Source: Lautropia sp. SCN 69-89
Lineage (GTDB): Bacteria; Pseudomonadota; Gammaproteobacteria; Burkholderiales; Burkholderiaceae_E
DNA: 64,000 bases
Assembly (NCBI GenBank): GCA_001724855.1
Contig: MEED01000008.1
Span: 62,001-126,000, forward strand
Direction: 5' to 3'
In this document: positions 1 to 8,198 of the stretch, piece after piece
How positions within the stretch are numbered: the first letter of the stretch is position 1
How the letters are laid out: each line of letters starts with the position of its first letter
Notes under the pieces: generated by a model
What the model saw: the letters and a program-made list of their open reading frames with translations, nothing else
The model's database searches: none
Told to the model about the DNA's origin: nothing
Translations under genes and position numbers: made by a program

Positions 1-1539
1 CTCGGCCAGTGACTCTTCGGCCATCCGCGCGAAGCGCACCTGTGCGTCGCGATCGAACGGCAGCGCGAGCAGCGTGTGGTGGTGCTGCTGTGATTGCGCC
101 AGCGCGAAGCGGGAAAACGAGTTGTCGAAGCGCTGCGCCATCGTGCGCAGGGTGTGCGCCGACGGCGTGAGTGCCGGGTCGTCGAGAAGCGCCGCAGCCG
201 CGGCGAGCGCGTCGCGGTGGCGGGTAACTGCCGCCGGCGCGCCGGTGGTGGCCGCGTGCGCCGACCCACCGGCCGATGCGGCGGCATCGAGCGCGTCTGC
301 GATCGGCGCGCAGTCGCGCAGCACTTCCCTGCCCCACAGCGCCAGCTCGATGTCCGCGTCGCCGCGCTGCAGCCGCAAGCCCGGTTCGCGGCCGTGCTGC
401 GCGACCTTGTGCTGGTTGCGCGACATCGCGGCGATCTCCTCGGGCGTATCGGGCGGACTCACGTCGAGCAGGCAGTAGAGCAGGAACACGTCGAGGAAAT
501 CGAGCGTCGGCGCCTCGATGCCGATCGGGCTGAACGGGTCGAGGTCGAGGCAGCGCACCTCGACATACTCGACGCCTCGTTCGGCCAGCGCGCGCAGCGG
601 TCGCTCGCCCGGGCGGATCGTGCGCTTGGGCCGGATCGTGCCGTAGAACTCGTTCTCGATCTGCAGCAGCGTCGCGGCCAGCTGCCGGTACAGTCCGTTG
701 CCGTCGTGAATGCCGATGCGCTCGTAGGCCGGATACGGTTCGCTGAGCGCGCGCGACAGCGACTTCGAGTAACTCTCCAGGCAATTGAAGCTCACCGCGA
801 GCGACGACTGCACGTCGCTCTGGTAGCCCAGCGGCCCCATGCGCAGCGACGTCGCGTACGGCAGGTGCAGGGTGCCGCCCTCCAGGCTCTGCAGGCCGTG
901 CGGATGCCCGGCGAGGAAGGTGCTGCAGGTCGCCGGCGACGCACCGAACAGGTAGAGCAGCAGCCACGAGCGGCGGCGGAAATTGCGGATCAGCGAGAAG
1001 TACGCGGCGGTGCGGTAGTCCTGCTGCGATCCGGTGTCGCCATCGGCCTGCTGCAAAATCGGCCAGGCCGCCTGCGGCACCGAGAAGTTGTAGTGGATGC
1101 CCGAGATCGTCTGCATCCGCCGGCCGTAGCGATGCGACAGGCCCTGGCGGTAGACCGTCTTCGCGCGCCCGACGTTCGAGGTGCCATAGCGCGCCAGCGG
1201 AATCGCATCGTCGGGCGGCAGCCCGCAGGGCATGCTCGCCGCCCACAGGATCTCGTCGCCGATCTGCCGATGCACGGCCTGGTGGATCGCGGTGAGCTCG
1301 GCCAGGCACGAGCGCGCATCGGCGTGCACGCCGGTGATCAGCTCGAGCTGCGACTCGCTGAAGTCGGTGGTGATGTGCGGGTGCGTGAGCGCCGAGCCCA
1401 GGCCGCGCGGGTGCGGCGTGTCGGCCAGCGTTCCGTCGGGGCGCGCGCGCAGGCTCTCCTTCTCGATGCCGCGCGCGAGCCTTCCCAGGACATCGGGCGA
1501 AAGGCGGTGAAGCCGGTCGGTGAGGCGGTTCGAGGGCAC
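1..1539 (-). CDS. gshA: glutamate-cysteine ligase GshA (3' end off window)
   Basis: Cytosolic enzyme that joins L-glutamate to L-cysteine with ATP, the first step of glutathione synthesis. The reading frame is open to the left edge and gives 513 codons from a GTG at 1539. The N-terminal part has IEKESLR and then HITTDFSESQLELIT, followed by a continuous match to the E. coli-type (group 1) enzyme, which is about 518 residues, so only a few C-terminal residues should be missing. No Shine-Dalgarno sequence is visible before the GTG, and an in-frame CTG lies about 45 nt further upstream, so the start is the weakest part of the call. The next gene on the strand is a 34-codon ORF about 115 nt upstream. 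Confidence 0.93.
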   Translation of the reverse strand, partial: MPSNRLTDRLHRLSPDVLGRLARGIEKESLRARPDGTLADTPHPRGLGSALTHPHITTDFSESQLELITGVHADARSCLAELTAIHQAVHRQIGDEILWAASMPCGLPPDDAIPLARYGTSNVGRAKTVYRQGLSHRYGRRMQTISGIHYNFSVPQAAWPILQQADGDTGSQQDYRTAAYFSLIRNFRRRSWLLLYLFGASPATCSTFLAGHPHGLQSLEGGTLHLPYATSLRMGPLGYQSDVQSSLAVSFNCLESYSKSLSRALSEPYPAYERIGIHDGNGLYRQLAATLLQIENEFYGTIRPKRTIRPGERPLRALAERGVEYVEVRCLDLDPFSPIGIEAPTLDFLDVFLLYCLLDVSPPDTPEEIAAMSRNQHKVAQHGREPGLRLQRGDADIELALWGREVLRDCAPIADALDAAASAGGSAHAATTGAPAAVTRHRDALAAAAALLDDPALTPSAHTLRTMAQRFDNSFSRFALAQSQQHHHTLLALPFDRDAQVRFARMAEESLAE

Positions 1540-1654
1540 GATCGAATCCGTTCGGAGCCGTCGGGCATCCGTGAGGGGAACCAGCAGCGATCTTACGCGC
1601 TTGCCGGCGCGGTCGAGGCGAGGTGGGAAATGTCTCGCCCGCCGGAGCGTGGGC

Positions 1655-1759
1655 TCACGGCATCCGCGAAGGCAGGCGGATCGTCTCGCCATCGACGGTG
1701 AACGTGCCGTAGCCGCGATGGTGAAAGCAGCTGCCGATTCCGACCACCGTCCTGGCCAT
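1655..1759 (-). CDS. 34-residue small protein of unknown function
   Basis: This short reading frame lies between the phospholipase gene and gshA, and all three are on the minus strand. It encodes 34 residues starting MARTVVGIGSCFHHRGYGTF and ending in TGA. It is preceded by GGAGGT four nucleotides before the ATG, a near-perfect ribosome binding site and much better than that of its neighbours. There is no signal peptide or obvious membrane segment. It has one Cys followed closely by a His pair. I do not recognise the family. Without comparative data it remains a candidate. Confidence 0.45.
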   Translation of the reverse strand: MARTVVGIGSCFHHRGYGTFTVDGETIRLPSRMP

Positions 1760-1780
1760 TTCGACCTCCACTCGCGAAAG

Positions 1781-2869
1781 TCAGCGTCGATCCGCTCCGA
1801 ACAACGGTTCGCTGGAGAATTCGCGCACCAGGTCGAGCGTCGAGCGCCGGCCGATGTGCGCGAAATTGTGCGCGAGCCAGGCATGGGCGGCCGACGCGCC
1901 CAGGCGGTGAAGGCGCGCCAGCGTAGCCGGATCGGCCGCCATCCTGCTGCTGTCGCCGAGGCGCGCGATTTCGGCGCCGCCGTCGAGCCGGTGCAGCCGA
2001 AGGTCGTGAATCCGCTGGAACATCGGTTCGCGATAGCGTTCGATCGGCCGGCCTTCGTCGCGCAGCAACCGCTTGAGCAGCGCGATCGAGCGCATCTCCT
2101 TGATCAGGCTGCCGTTGAACGTGATCTCGTCGATGCGCGCGAGGATGTCGGGTGCCCGCGTCGGCACCTCGGCGCGCTCGATCGGGTTGACCTGCACCAG
2201 CAGCACGTCGGCGGCGGTGGCCTCGTCGACCAGTGGCAGCAGCGTCGGATTTCCCATGTAGCCGCCGTCCCAGTAGGCTTCGCCGTCGACTTCGACGGCC
2301 TGGAACAGCATCGGCAGGCAGGCCGAGGCGAGCACCACGTCCACGCTCAGCTCGGGGTTGCGGAACACCCGCAGCCGGCCCGAGCGCACATGCGTGGCGC
2401 CGACGAACAGTTCGATGCGGTCGCAACGCCGCACCGCGTCGAAATCGACGGCATCGGCGATCACCTGGCGCAACGGATTGAGGTTCAGCGGATTGAGCTG
2501 GTACGGCGAGAACACCCGGGTGGCAAGATCGAGGTACTGGCCCACCGGCGACCATCGGGCCGCGCTGGCGAACAGCGTGCCGAACAGGCCGCCATTGAGC
2601 GGATTGAGTTGCGCGGAGGCGCCCACGCTCGCCCAGAATGCGCGCAGCGCTTCGCGCGCCTGGCGGCGCCCGCCCGCCATCAGGCCCGCGGCCATGACCA
2701 CCGCGTTCATCGCGCCGGCGCTCGAGCCGCTGACCGCGCTGATCTCGAGGCGATCGTCTTCGAGCAGCCGATCGAGCACGCCCCAGGTGAAGGCGCCATG
2801 CGCGCCGCCCCCCTGCAGGGCGAGGTCGATCTTCTTGCGATGGCGGGGCGTGCGGCGCGCGTTGCTCAT
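1781..2869 (-). CDS. patatin-like phospholipase
   Basis: A 362-residue alpha/beta protein of the bacterial patatin family, which hydrolyses acyl ester bonds of phospholipids with a Ser-Asp dyad. The oxyanion-hole glycines are GGGAHG at residues 20-25, the nucleophile elbow is GSSAG at 48-52 (Ser50), and the partner aspartate is in DGG at 201-203. No signal peptide is visible, so a cytoplasmic or host-cell-independent lipid role is likely. The start is the ATG at 2869, where homology begins; the frame remains open further upstream but would run into the GST gene region. The gene is divergent from the GST gene, with about 100 bp between them. The substrate is unknown. Confidence 0.9.
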   Translation of the reverse strand: MSNARRTPRHRKKIDLALQGGGAHGAFTWGVLDRLLEDDRLEISAVSGSSAGAMNAVVMAAGLMAGGRRQAREALRAFWASVGASAQLNPLNGGLFGTLFASAARWSPVGQYLDLATRVFSPYQLNPLNLNPLRQVIADAVDFDAVRRCDRIELFVGATHVRSGRLRVFRNPELSVDVVLASACLPMLFQAVEVDGEAYWDGGYMGNPTLLPLVDEATAADVLLVQVNPIERAEVPTRAPDILARIDEITFNGSLIKEMRSIALLKRLLRDEGRPIERYREPMFQRIHDLRLHRLDGGAEIARLGDSSRMAADPATLARLHRLGASAAHAWLAHNFAHIGRRSTLDLVREFSSEPLFGADRR

Positions 2870-2970
2870 GGATAATCGGCAGTGACGGCGCGCACCGCGA
2901 TACGATCGAAGGGCCGCGCCGAGCCGGGGTCGGCACGATGATAATGGACGGCGCACGGGGAGCTGCGACG

Positions 2971-3690
2971 ATGAACGAGGGCTTGACGCTGTACATCGGG
3001 AACCGGAACTACTCGTCGTGGTCGATGCGGCCGTGGGTGCTGATGCGCCAGGCCGGCATCGACTTCGACGAGGTGATGGTCCGCTTCGACTCGTCTGCAC
3101 CCGACTCCGAATTCAAGCGGCGGCTTGCCGCAGTGAGCCCCGCCGGCAAGGTGCCGGTGTTGCAGGCGGTGGTCGACGAAACCCCGCTCGCGATCTGGGA
3201 CACGCTGGCGATCGCCGAATTCCTGGCCGAGCGCTACCCGACGCTGCACCTGTGGCCCGCTCAGCCGGCCTCGCGCGCGCGCGCCCGCTCGATCACCGCC
3301 GAGATGCATTCGGGCTTCACCGCGCTGCGCAGCCGCTTCGGTTTCAACGTCGAGGCGAACCTGCCGCAGATCGGCCAGCGCGCGCTAGCCGAAGACCCGG
3401 CGTTGCGCGCCGACGTCGCCCGTGTCACGCAACTGTGGGCCGACTGCCTCGCAGTCTCGGGCGGGCCGTTCCTGTTCGGCGGCTTCGGCATCGCCGACGC
3501 GTTCTACGCGCCGGTGGTGCTGCGCTTTCGCACCTACGGCGTGCCGCTCGACGCGGCCTGCCTGGGCTATGCGCGACGGATCGTCGAATGCGTCGCGGTG
3601 CGCGAGTGGATCGACGCGGCGCTGGCCGAGCACGACTTCCTGCCGTTCTACGAGCCCTATCGCAGCGTGCCGAAGGGCGCGCAGGGCTGA
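2971..3690 (+). CDS. glutathione S-transferase family protein
   Basis: A 239-residue soluble protein with an N-terminal thioredoxin-like GST domain beginning LTLYIGNRNYSSWSMRPW and an all-helical C-terminal domain from about residue 85. Members conjugate glutathione to electrophiles or reduce mixed disulfides; the exact substrate cannot be read from the sequence. The ATG at 2971 is chosen because it is preceded by GGGGAGC at good spacing and starts just before the first beta strand. An in-frame upstream ATG at 2938 would add eleven residues without homology. The OsmC-type gene follows 38 bp downstream, so the two probably form a small stress-defence operon. Confidence 0.9.
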   Translation: MNEGLTLYIGNRNYSSWSMRPWVLMRQAGIDFDEVMVRFDSSAPDSEFKRRLAAVSPAGKVPVLQAVVDETPLAIWDTLAIAEFLAERYPTLHLWPAQPASRARARSITAEMHSGFTALRSRFGFNVEANLPQIGQRALAEDPALRADVARVTQLWADCLAVSGGPFLFGGFGIADAFYAPVVLRFRTYGVPLDAACLGYARRIVECVAVREWIDAALAEHDFLPFYEPYRSVPKGAQG

Positions 3691-3728
3691 ATCGATCGAA
3701 TTCAACGCAACCCGGGAGAATCCTGCCG

Positions 3729-4175
3729 ATGAGTGCCGAAAGCGTGACCGTGCGCCTGGCGCAGCGCCACGATTACCAGTTCGAGGTTCAATACGGTGCC
3801 GGCGTGCCGGCCGTCGTGGGCGACGAGCCGCCGCCGCTGGGCCAGGGGGCGGGCCCCTCGCCGATCCAGCTGCTCGCATCGGCGGTGGGCAACTGCCTTT
3901 CGAGCTCGCTGCTGTTCGCGCTGCGCAAGTTCAAGCAGACGCCCGAGCCGCTGTCGGCCGAAGTCACTGCCGAGATCGGGCGCAATGCCGAGAACCGGCT
4001 GCGCGTGCTCGCGCTGCGCGCGCGGCTGACGGTCGGCGTGCCGGGTGCCTCGCTCGCACACCTCGATCGGGTGCTCGGCCAGTTCGAGCAGTTCTGCACC
4101 GTCACGCAGAGCGTGGCGGCGGGCATTCCGGTGACGGTCGAGGTCTTCGACTCGCAGGGCGCGCAGCTGAAGTGA
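3729..4175 (+). CDS. OsmC/Ohr family thiol peroxidase-like protein
   Basis: A 148-residue protein of the OsmC fold, whose members reduce organic hydroperoxides through two cysteines in a dimer. Both expected cysteines are visible: Cys56 in VGNCLSSS and Cys123 in QFCTVTQS. The start ATG at 3729 has GGGAGA upstream at suitable spacing. It lies 38 bp after the GST gene on the same strand, which supports a joint oxidative-stress role. It belongs to the general OsmC branch; the annotation as a peroxidase is from family knowledge, not shown by the sequence. Confidence 0.88.
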   Translation: MSAESVTVRLAQRHDYQFEVQYGAGVPAVVGDEPPPLGQGAGPSPIQLLASAVGNCLSSSLLFALRKFKQTPEPLSAEVTAEIGRNAENRLRVLALRARLTVGVPGASLAHLDRVLGQFEQFCTVTQSVAAGIPVTVEVFDSQGAQLK

Positions 4176-4220
4176 GTGACCCGACGGGCCCGGCCCACCG
4201 CGGGCCAGGCCAGGCGTGTC

Positions 4221-4919
4221 TCAACGCCGCCGCCGCAGGCGCGCGATACGCGGTTGCGGCGTACCCGACCAGGTGAACCGCCACCCCTCGCCGCGGCGCA
4301 CGTTGCCGACAACGGGTGGCCGGAAGCAGGCCAGATTGGTGCCCTCGGGGCGCCGCGTGCCGGGATAGACGACGCCGATGGCGCCCGCGCGCATCAGCCG
4401 TCCGGCGAGCTTCTGCGACGCCCGGTAGCTGCGCGGATCCAGGCACGACGCAAAGCGCGGGTCGCCGCGCAGGTCGTGGAATTCGTGCGTGAAGTCGGCC
4501 AGGAACGCCTCGTAGGTCACGCTGTCCTCGTAGCGCTCGATTTCGGCATACTCCACGCTCTTGTGGAACGCGACCTCGGCCAGCGCGGTCTCGATCTCGA
4601 AGCTGCAGTACCACGCACCCCGTTCGGGGCCGTTGAACCGGCTACCTTCGGGACGGGCGTGCGTGAAGGCAGCGTTGACGATGCGGAAGTTCGGCACGCC
4701 GAAGACCAGCTCGTCGATGCCGATTCCCGGCAGGAGTCCGCGCTCGGCGCGCAGCCGCTCGTTGGTCGCAGCATCCAGCTCGAACAGGTCGGCGAGGTGC
4801 GTATCGTCGGTCGCGAGCGCCGCCAGCACCGAATCTTCGACCGCCGCGAAGCGCGACGGGATCAACCTGACCGTATCGAACTGGCGCAGCAGCGTCGTGC
4901 GCGGCAGCGGCGCGCTCAC
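4221..4919 (-). CDS. RES domain toxin of a type II toxin-antitoxin pair
   Basis: A 232-residue RES-domain protein. Characterised RES toxins degrade or use NAD+ in the cytosol and stop growth unless bound by their Xre-type partner. The diagnostic segments are present: GSRFNGPERGAWYCS with the conserved Arg and Tyr-x-Ser at about residues 92-106, a following glutamate in ETALAE, and GTNLACFRP near the C terminus. It starts with GTG at 4919, and the GTGA overlaps the stop of the upstream antitoxin by four bases, so translation is coupled. It is convergent with the OsmC gene. Confidence 0.9.
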   Translation of the reverse strand: MSAPLPRTTLLRQFDTVRLIPSRFAAVEDSVLAALATDDTHLADLFELDAATNERLRAERGLLPGIGIDELVFGVPNFRIVNAAFTHARPEGSRFNGPERGAWYCSFEIETALAEVAFHKSVEYAEIERYEDSVTYEAFLADFTHEFHDLRGDPRFASCLDPRSYRASQKLAGRLMRAGAIGVVYPGTRRPEGTNLACFRPPVVGNVRRGEGWRFTWSGTPQPRIARLRRRR

Positions 4920-5356
4920 ACGCCGCCCCGGCGCGCGTCGAGCAGCTTGCGCACCGTCTGCATCGCGAGCAGCCCGCCGGCGATCATGTAGGCGAGCGGT
5001 GTCGCCCCGCCGAAGATCGGGTTTCGGTTAGGCAACCTGACCCACTCGTCGGCGAGTTCGTCACCGTGCAGGATGTGCAGCGCCTTGTAGATGCCGACGA
5101 GATACGAGATGCGCGTGATGCGATCGACGTCGAGCAGGCGATCGGGCTTCTTCTTCCACTCGTACCAGGCGCTGCTCGACAGGCCGCCGAGCAGCTCGCG
5201 CGCGTCCTCGTCGCGCAGCTTCCAGCGATCGGCCAGCGCGAAGAAGCCGAGCAGCGCCGAACGCGAAAGTCGCGTGCGCTGCTCCTTCGACGAGAGGTCG
5301 ACGACCGGGTCGGGCGCGAAACGGCTCGATGGATAGGAAGGTTGGGAAAGGCTCAA
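4916..5356 (-). CDS. Xre/MbcA/ParS-type antitoxin partner of the RES toxin
   Basis: A 146-residue antitoxin. The N-terminal half is an Xre-like helix-turn-helix region (SRSALLGFFALADRW onward) and the C-terminal half is the toxin-binding domain formerly called DUF2384, with NRNPIFGGATPLAYM. I choose a TTG start at 5356 because GGAGAG lies immediately upstream at good spacing and because a promoter and operator sit just before it. The frame stays open to an ATG at 5470, but that would place the promoter and palindrome inside the coding region. It overlaps the toxin by four bases. Autoregulation is expected. Confidence 0.87.
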   Translation of the reverse strand: MSLSQPSYPSSRFAPDPVVDLSSKEQRTRLSRSALLGFFALADRWKLRDEDARELLGGLSSSAWYEWKKKPDRLLDVDRITRISYLVGIYKALHILHGDELADEWVRLPNRNPIFGGATPLAYMIAGGLLAMQTVRKLLDARRGGV

Positions 5357-5364
5357 GGTGCTCT

Positions 5365-5405
5365 CCGGATACGGAGATTCTAGACTCCGTATCCGGATTC
5401 CACAA
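5365..5405 (-). promoter_or_regulatory. promoter and palindromic operator of the RES/Xre pair
   Basis: A perfect 12-bp inverted repeat, CCGGATACGGAG at 5365-5376 and its complement at 5385-5396, has an 8-bp spacer. On the minus strand, TTGTGG (5400-5405) and TAGAAT (5377-5382) are 17 bp apart, so the -10 box sits in the spacer. The proximal arm overlaps the Shine-Dalgarno of the TTG start. A repressor bound here would block both polymerase and, as an RNA hairpin, possibly the ribosome. Binding by the Xre antitoxin is inferred. Confidence 0.7.
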
Positions 5406-5466
5406 GGCATCGGATCGATGCCGGGGAACCTGGCGGCAGGCGATGCGCCCGCCGGCCGCCCTGCCC

Positions 5467-6888
5467 TCACTTCGCCAGGGGACGGATCGGCTGAGGCCGC
5501 GTCAGTTCCTCGGGGCGCATGACCCGGTCGAGTTCCTCGCGCGACATCAGCCCGCGCTCGAGCACGATGCGGTAGACCGAACCGCCGGTCGCGTGCGCTT
5601 CGGCCGCCACCGCGCTCGCGTTGGCGTAGCCGATGTAAGGGTTGAGCGCGGTGACGATCCCGATCGAGTTCTCGACCATCGCGCGCAGCCGCTCGCGGTT
5701 CGCGGTGATGCCGCGCACGCAGCGCTCGGCCAGCGTGAGGCAGCCGTTGCGCAGGTGCGTGATGCTCTTGAACAGGCTGTGCGCGATGATCGGCTCGAAG
5801 GCGTTGAGCTGCAGCTGTCCGGCTTCCGCCGCGTAGGTGATCGTGACGTCGTTGCCGATCACCTCGTAGGCGATCTGGTTGACGACTTCCGGGATGACCG
5901 GGTTCACCTTGCCGGGCATGATCGAGGAGCCGGCCTGCATCGCGGGAAGGTCGATCTCGTTCAGCCCCGCGCGCGGACCCGACGACAGCAGCCGCAGGTC
6001 GCTGCAGGTCTTCGACAGCTTGACCGCGACGCGCTTGAGCACGCCGGACAGCTGCACGAATCCGCCGCAGTCCTGCGTCGCCTCGATCAGGTCGGGCGCG
6101 GTGATCAGCTGCACGCCCGAGATCTCCGAAAGGCGCCGACAGACGAGCGCCGCGTAGTCGGGATGCGCGGTGATGCCGGTGCCGATGGCGGTGGCGCCGA
6201 GGTTGATCTCGCGGATCAGGTCGGCCGCCTCGCGCAGCCGATGCTGGTCCTCGCCGAGCATCGTCGCGTAGGTGCTGAACTCCTGGCCGAGCGTCATCGG
6301 CACGGCGTCCTGAAGTTGGGTGCGGCCCATCTTCAGCACGTCGGCGAATTCGAGCGCCTTGTCGGCGAACGCGCGCCGCAGCGTTTCCATCGCCTCGACC
6401 AGCCCCGCGATGCCGAACCAGCAGGCGAGCTTGAGCGCCGTCGGATAGACGTCGTTGGTGCTCTGGCTCATGTTGACGTGGTCGATCGGGTGCAGCGCCG
6501 CGTAGTCGCCGCGTGCGCGGCCCATCAGTTCGAGCGCGCGGTTGCAGATCACCTCGTTGGCGTTCATGTTCGTCGAGGTGCCGGCCCCGCCCTGGATCAC
6601 GTCGACGACGAACTGGTCGTGCAGCCTGCCCTGGCGCACCTCCTCGCAGGCGCTCACGATGAAGCGGGTGCGCTCGCCGTCGAGCAGGCCCAGTTCGTTG
6701 TTCGCCACTGCCGCTGCCTGCTTGATGCAGGCCAGCGCGCGGATCAGTTCCGGATAGATCGAGATCGGCGTGTCGCTGATCGGGAAGTTCTCGAGCGCGC
6801 GCAGCGTATGCACGCCGTAATAGGCGTCGTCGGGAACGGCGCGATCGCCGATCAGGTCGTGTTCGATGCGGGTGCGTTGCGGGGGCAT
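5467..6888 (-). CDS. aspA: aspartate ammonia-lyase
   Basis: A 473-residue enzyme of the fumarase/aspartase superfamily that interconverts L-aspartate with fumarate and ammonia in the cytosol. The superfamily signature GSSIMPGKVNP is intact and includes the catalytic serine loop. GGAGTSTNMNANEV and HPIDHVNMSQSTND match the aspartase branch better than class II fumarase. The length is normal for the family (about 470). The ATG at 6888 is the first start with homology directly after it, and the gene stands alone between the RES/Xre pair and nnrS. Confidence 0.93.
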   Translation of the reverse strand: MPPQRTRIEHDLIGDRAVPDDAYYGVHTLRALENFPISDTPISIYPELIRALACIKQAAAVANNELGLLDGERTRFIVSACEEVRQGRLHDQFVVDVIQGGAGTSTNMNANEVICNRALELMGRARGDYAALHPIDHVNMSQSTNDVYPTALKLACWFGIAGLVEAMETLRRAFADKALEFADVLKMGRTQLQDAVPMTLGQEFSTYATMLGEDQHRLREAADLIREINLGATAIGTGITAHPDYAALVCRRLSEISGVQLITAPDLIEATQDCGGFVQLSGVLKRVAVKLSKTCSDLRLLSSGPRAGLNEIDLPAMQAGSSIMPGKVNPVIPEVVNQIAYEVIGNDVTITYAAEAGQLQLNAFEPIIAHSLFKSITHLRNGCLTLAERCVRGITANRERLRAMVENSIGIVTALNPYIGYANASAVAAEAHATGGSVYRIVLERGLMSREELDRVMRPEELTRPQPIRPLAK

Positions 6889-6977
6889 GGGTCCGTTCGG
6901 GTGGGGTCGGGAACCCCGATGGTACCCGCGCCCGGCTCCCCGCCGGGGCCTGGTGCCGGCCACCCGCCTGGGCGGCA

Positions 6978-8177
6978 CTAACCCGGCTTGCCGTCCAGGC
7001 GCGGGCGCGTGAGCACCGGCCAGTAGCGCACCGCGTAGAGCCCGAAGCCGGCGACCCAGAGCAGGCCCGACACCTGCACGCAGGCCAGGTACTGGCTGGG
7101 CAGCAGCATCGGCCCGAACACGCGCACGAGCGCCGCGGCGAACACCAGCAGGTAGGCCGTGGTCTCGTAGCCGTCGGCCTTCAGCGGGCGCGCGGTGTGC
7201 CCGCGCGCGGTGCGGGTGATCATGCCGATCGTGAGGCCGCCGATCGCCCCGACCGTAAGCGCATGCAGCGCCAGCGGCTCGGCCACCCAGCCGGCGGCGG
7301 CCATTGCCCGCAGCAGCAGGTGCACCACGATCCAGGCGTAGGCCAGGTGCAGCACCCACACCAGCGGCGTGCCCAGCGTGCGCCAGCCCTGCCACAGCGC
7401 CAGCCGCACTGCATGCACGATCGCCGCGACGAGCGCGACCGCTGCGGCAATCCACGGCATCGACTGCACGTGGTCGGCGAGAAACAGCGCGATGATCGAG
7501 CCGAGTGCCAGTCGCTCGACCCACGGGCGGCGCGTGGCGTGGGTGCCCGGCACGCCGTTGTTGGTGAACATCGGCACGACGCGCCCGGCCATCACCGCCA
7601 TGACGAACAGGACCACGTCGATCGCCAGTTGCAGCGCGAAGCGCGGCTGCAGGTCGATGACCCCGTTCAGCGCCGCGTGGGTGGCCAGTGTGATCACGCC
7701 GAGCAGCGCGAGCAGCACGATGAAGAAGTAATTTCGCTGGTTGCGCGAGCGCACGATCGGCCTGGCGATCGCGACGGCCACTGCCAGCGGAAACGCGGCA
7801 TTGACCAGCGCGGCGACCAGGCTCCACGGGGTGAGCACGAGAATGCGTCCGGCGACCCAGAGCATCGCCAGCGCGGCCAGCGGCGCGCCGGCAGGCGTGG
7901 GCAGTCCGGTCCAGTTGCGCACCGCGGTGAGCAGGAAGCCGGCAATCACCGCCACCGTGTAACCGAACAGCATCTCGTGGCCGTGCCAAAGCGGCCCCTT
8001 CAGGTAGGCGCCACCCAGCCAGCCCGAGTACTGCAGCGTCCACAGGCCGACGCTGAGCACCGCGAAGACGCTGGCCAGCAGGTAGAACGGCCGGAACCCC
8101 AATTGCCAAAGCGCGAACGCGGGCACGGCCGGCTGCGCGGCCGCCCTGCCCGGTCGCTTCAACTGCAACTCGTCCAT
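6978..8177 (-). CDS. NnrS family heme-copper membrane protein
   Basis: A 399-residue integral membrane protein with about twelve hydrophobic segments. NnrS proteins are linked to nitric oxide and nitrosative stress tolerance, and they bind heme and copper in studied members. The conserved PLWHGHEMLFGY near residue 62 and later histidines (HALTVGAIGG, TRTARGHTARPL) are typical. Its minus-strand position 21 bp downstream of serA suggests readthrough from that gene, although the functions are unrelated. No nitrite or nitric oxide reductase genes are nearby. Confidence 0.9.
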   Translation of the reverse strand: MDELQLKRPGRAAAQPAVPAFALWQLGFRPFYLLASVFAVLSVGLWTLQYSGWLGGAYLKGPLWHGHEMLFGYTVAVIAGFLLTAVRNWTGLPTPAGAPLAALAMLWVAGRILVLTPWSLVAALVNAAFPLAVAVAIARPIVRSRNQRNYFFIVLLALLGVITLATHAALNGVIDLQPRFALQLAIDVVLFVMAVMAGRVVPMFTNNGVPGTHATRRPWVERLALGSIIALFLADHVQSMPWIAAAVALVAAIVHAVRLALWQGWRTLGTPLVWVLHLAYAWIVVHLLLRAMAAAGWVAEPLALHALTVGAIGGLTIGMITRTARGHTARPLKADGYETTAYLLVFAAALVRVFGPMLLPSQYLACVQVSGLLWVAGFGLYAVRYWPVLTRPRLDGKPG

Positions 8178-8198
8178 CTCGCCTTGCGGGTCTGCGGT

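Noticed and set aside
94-1701. Long plus-strand open frame of 535 codons over gshA
   Set aside because: It is the antisense shadow of a clearly recognisable GshA; its product is arginine-rich with no family features.
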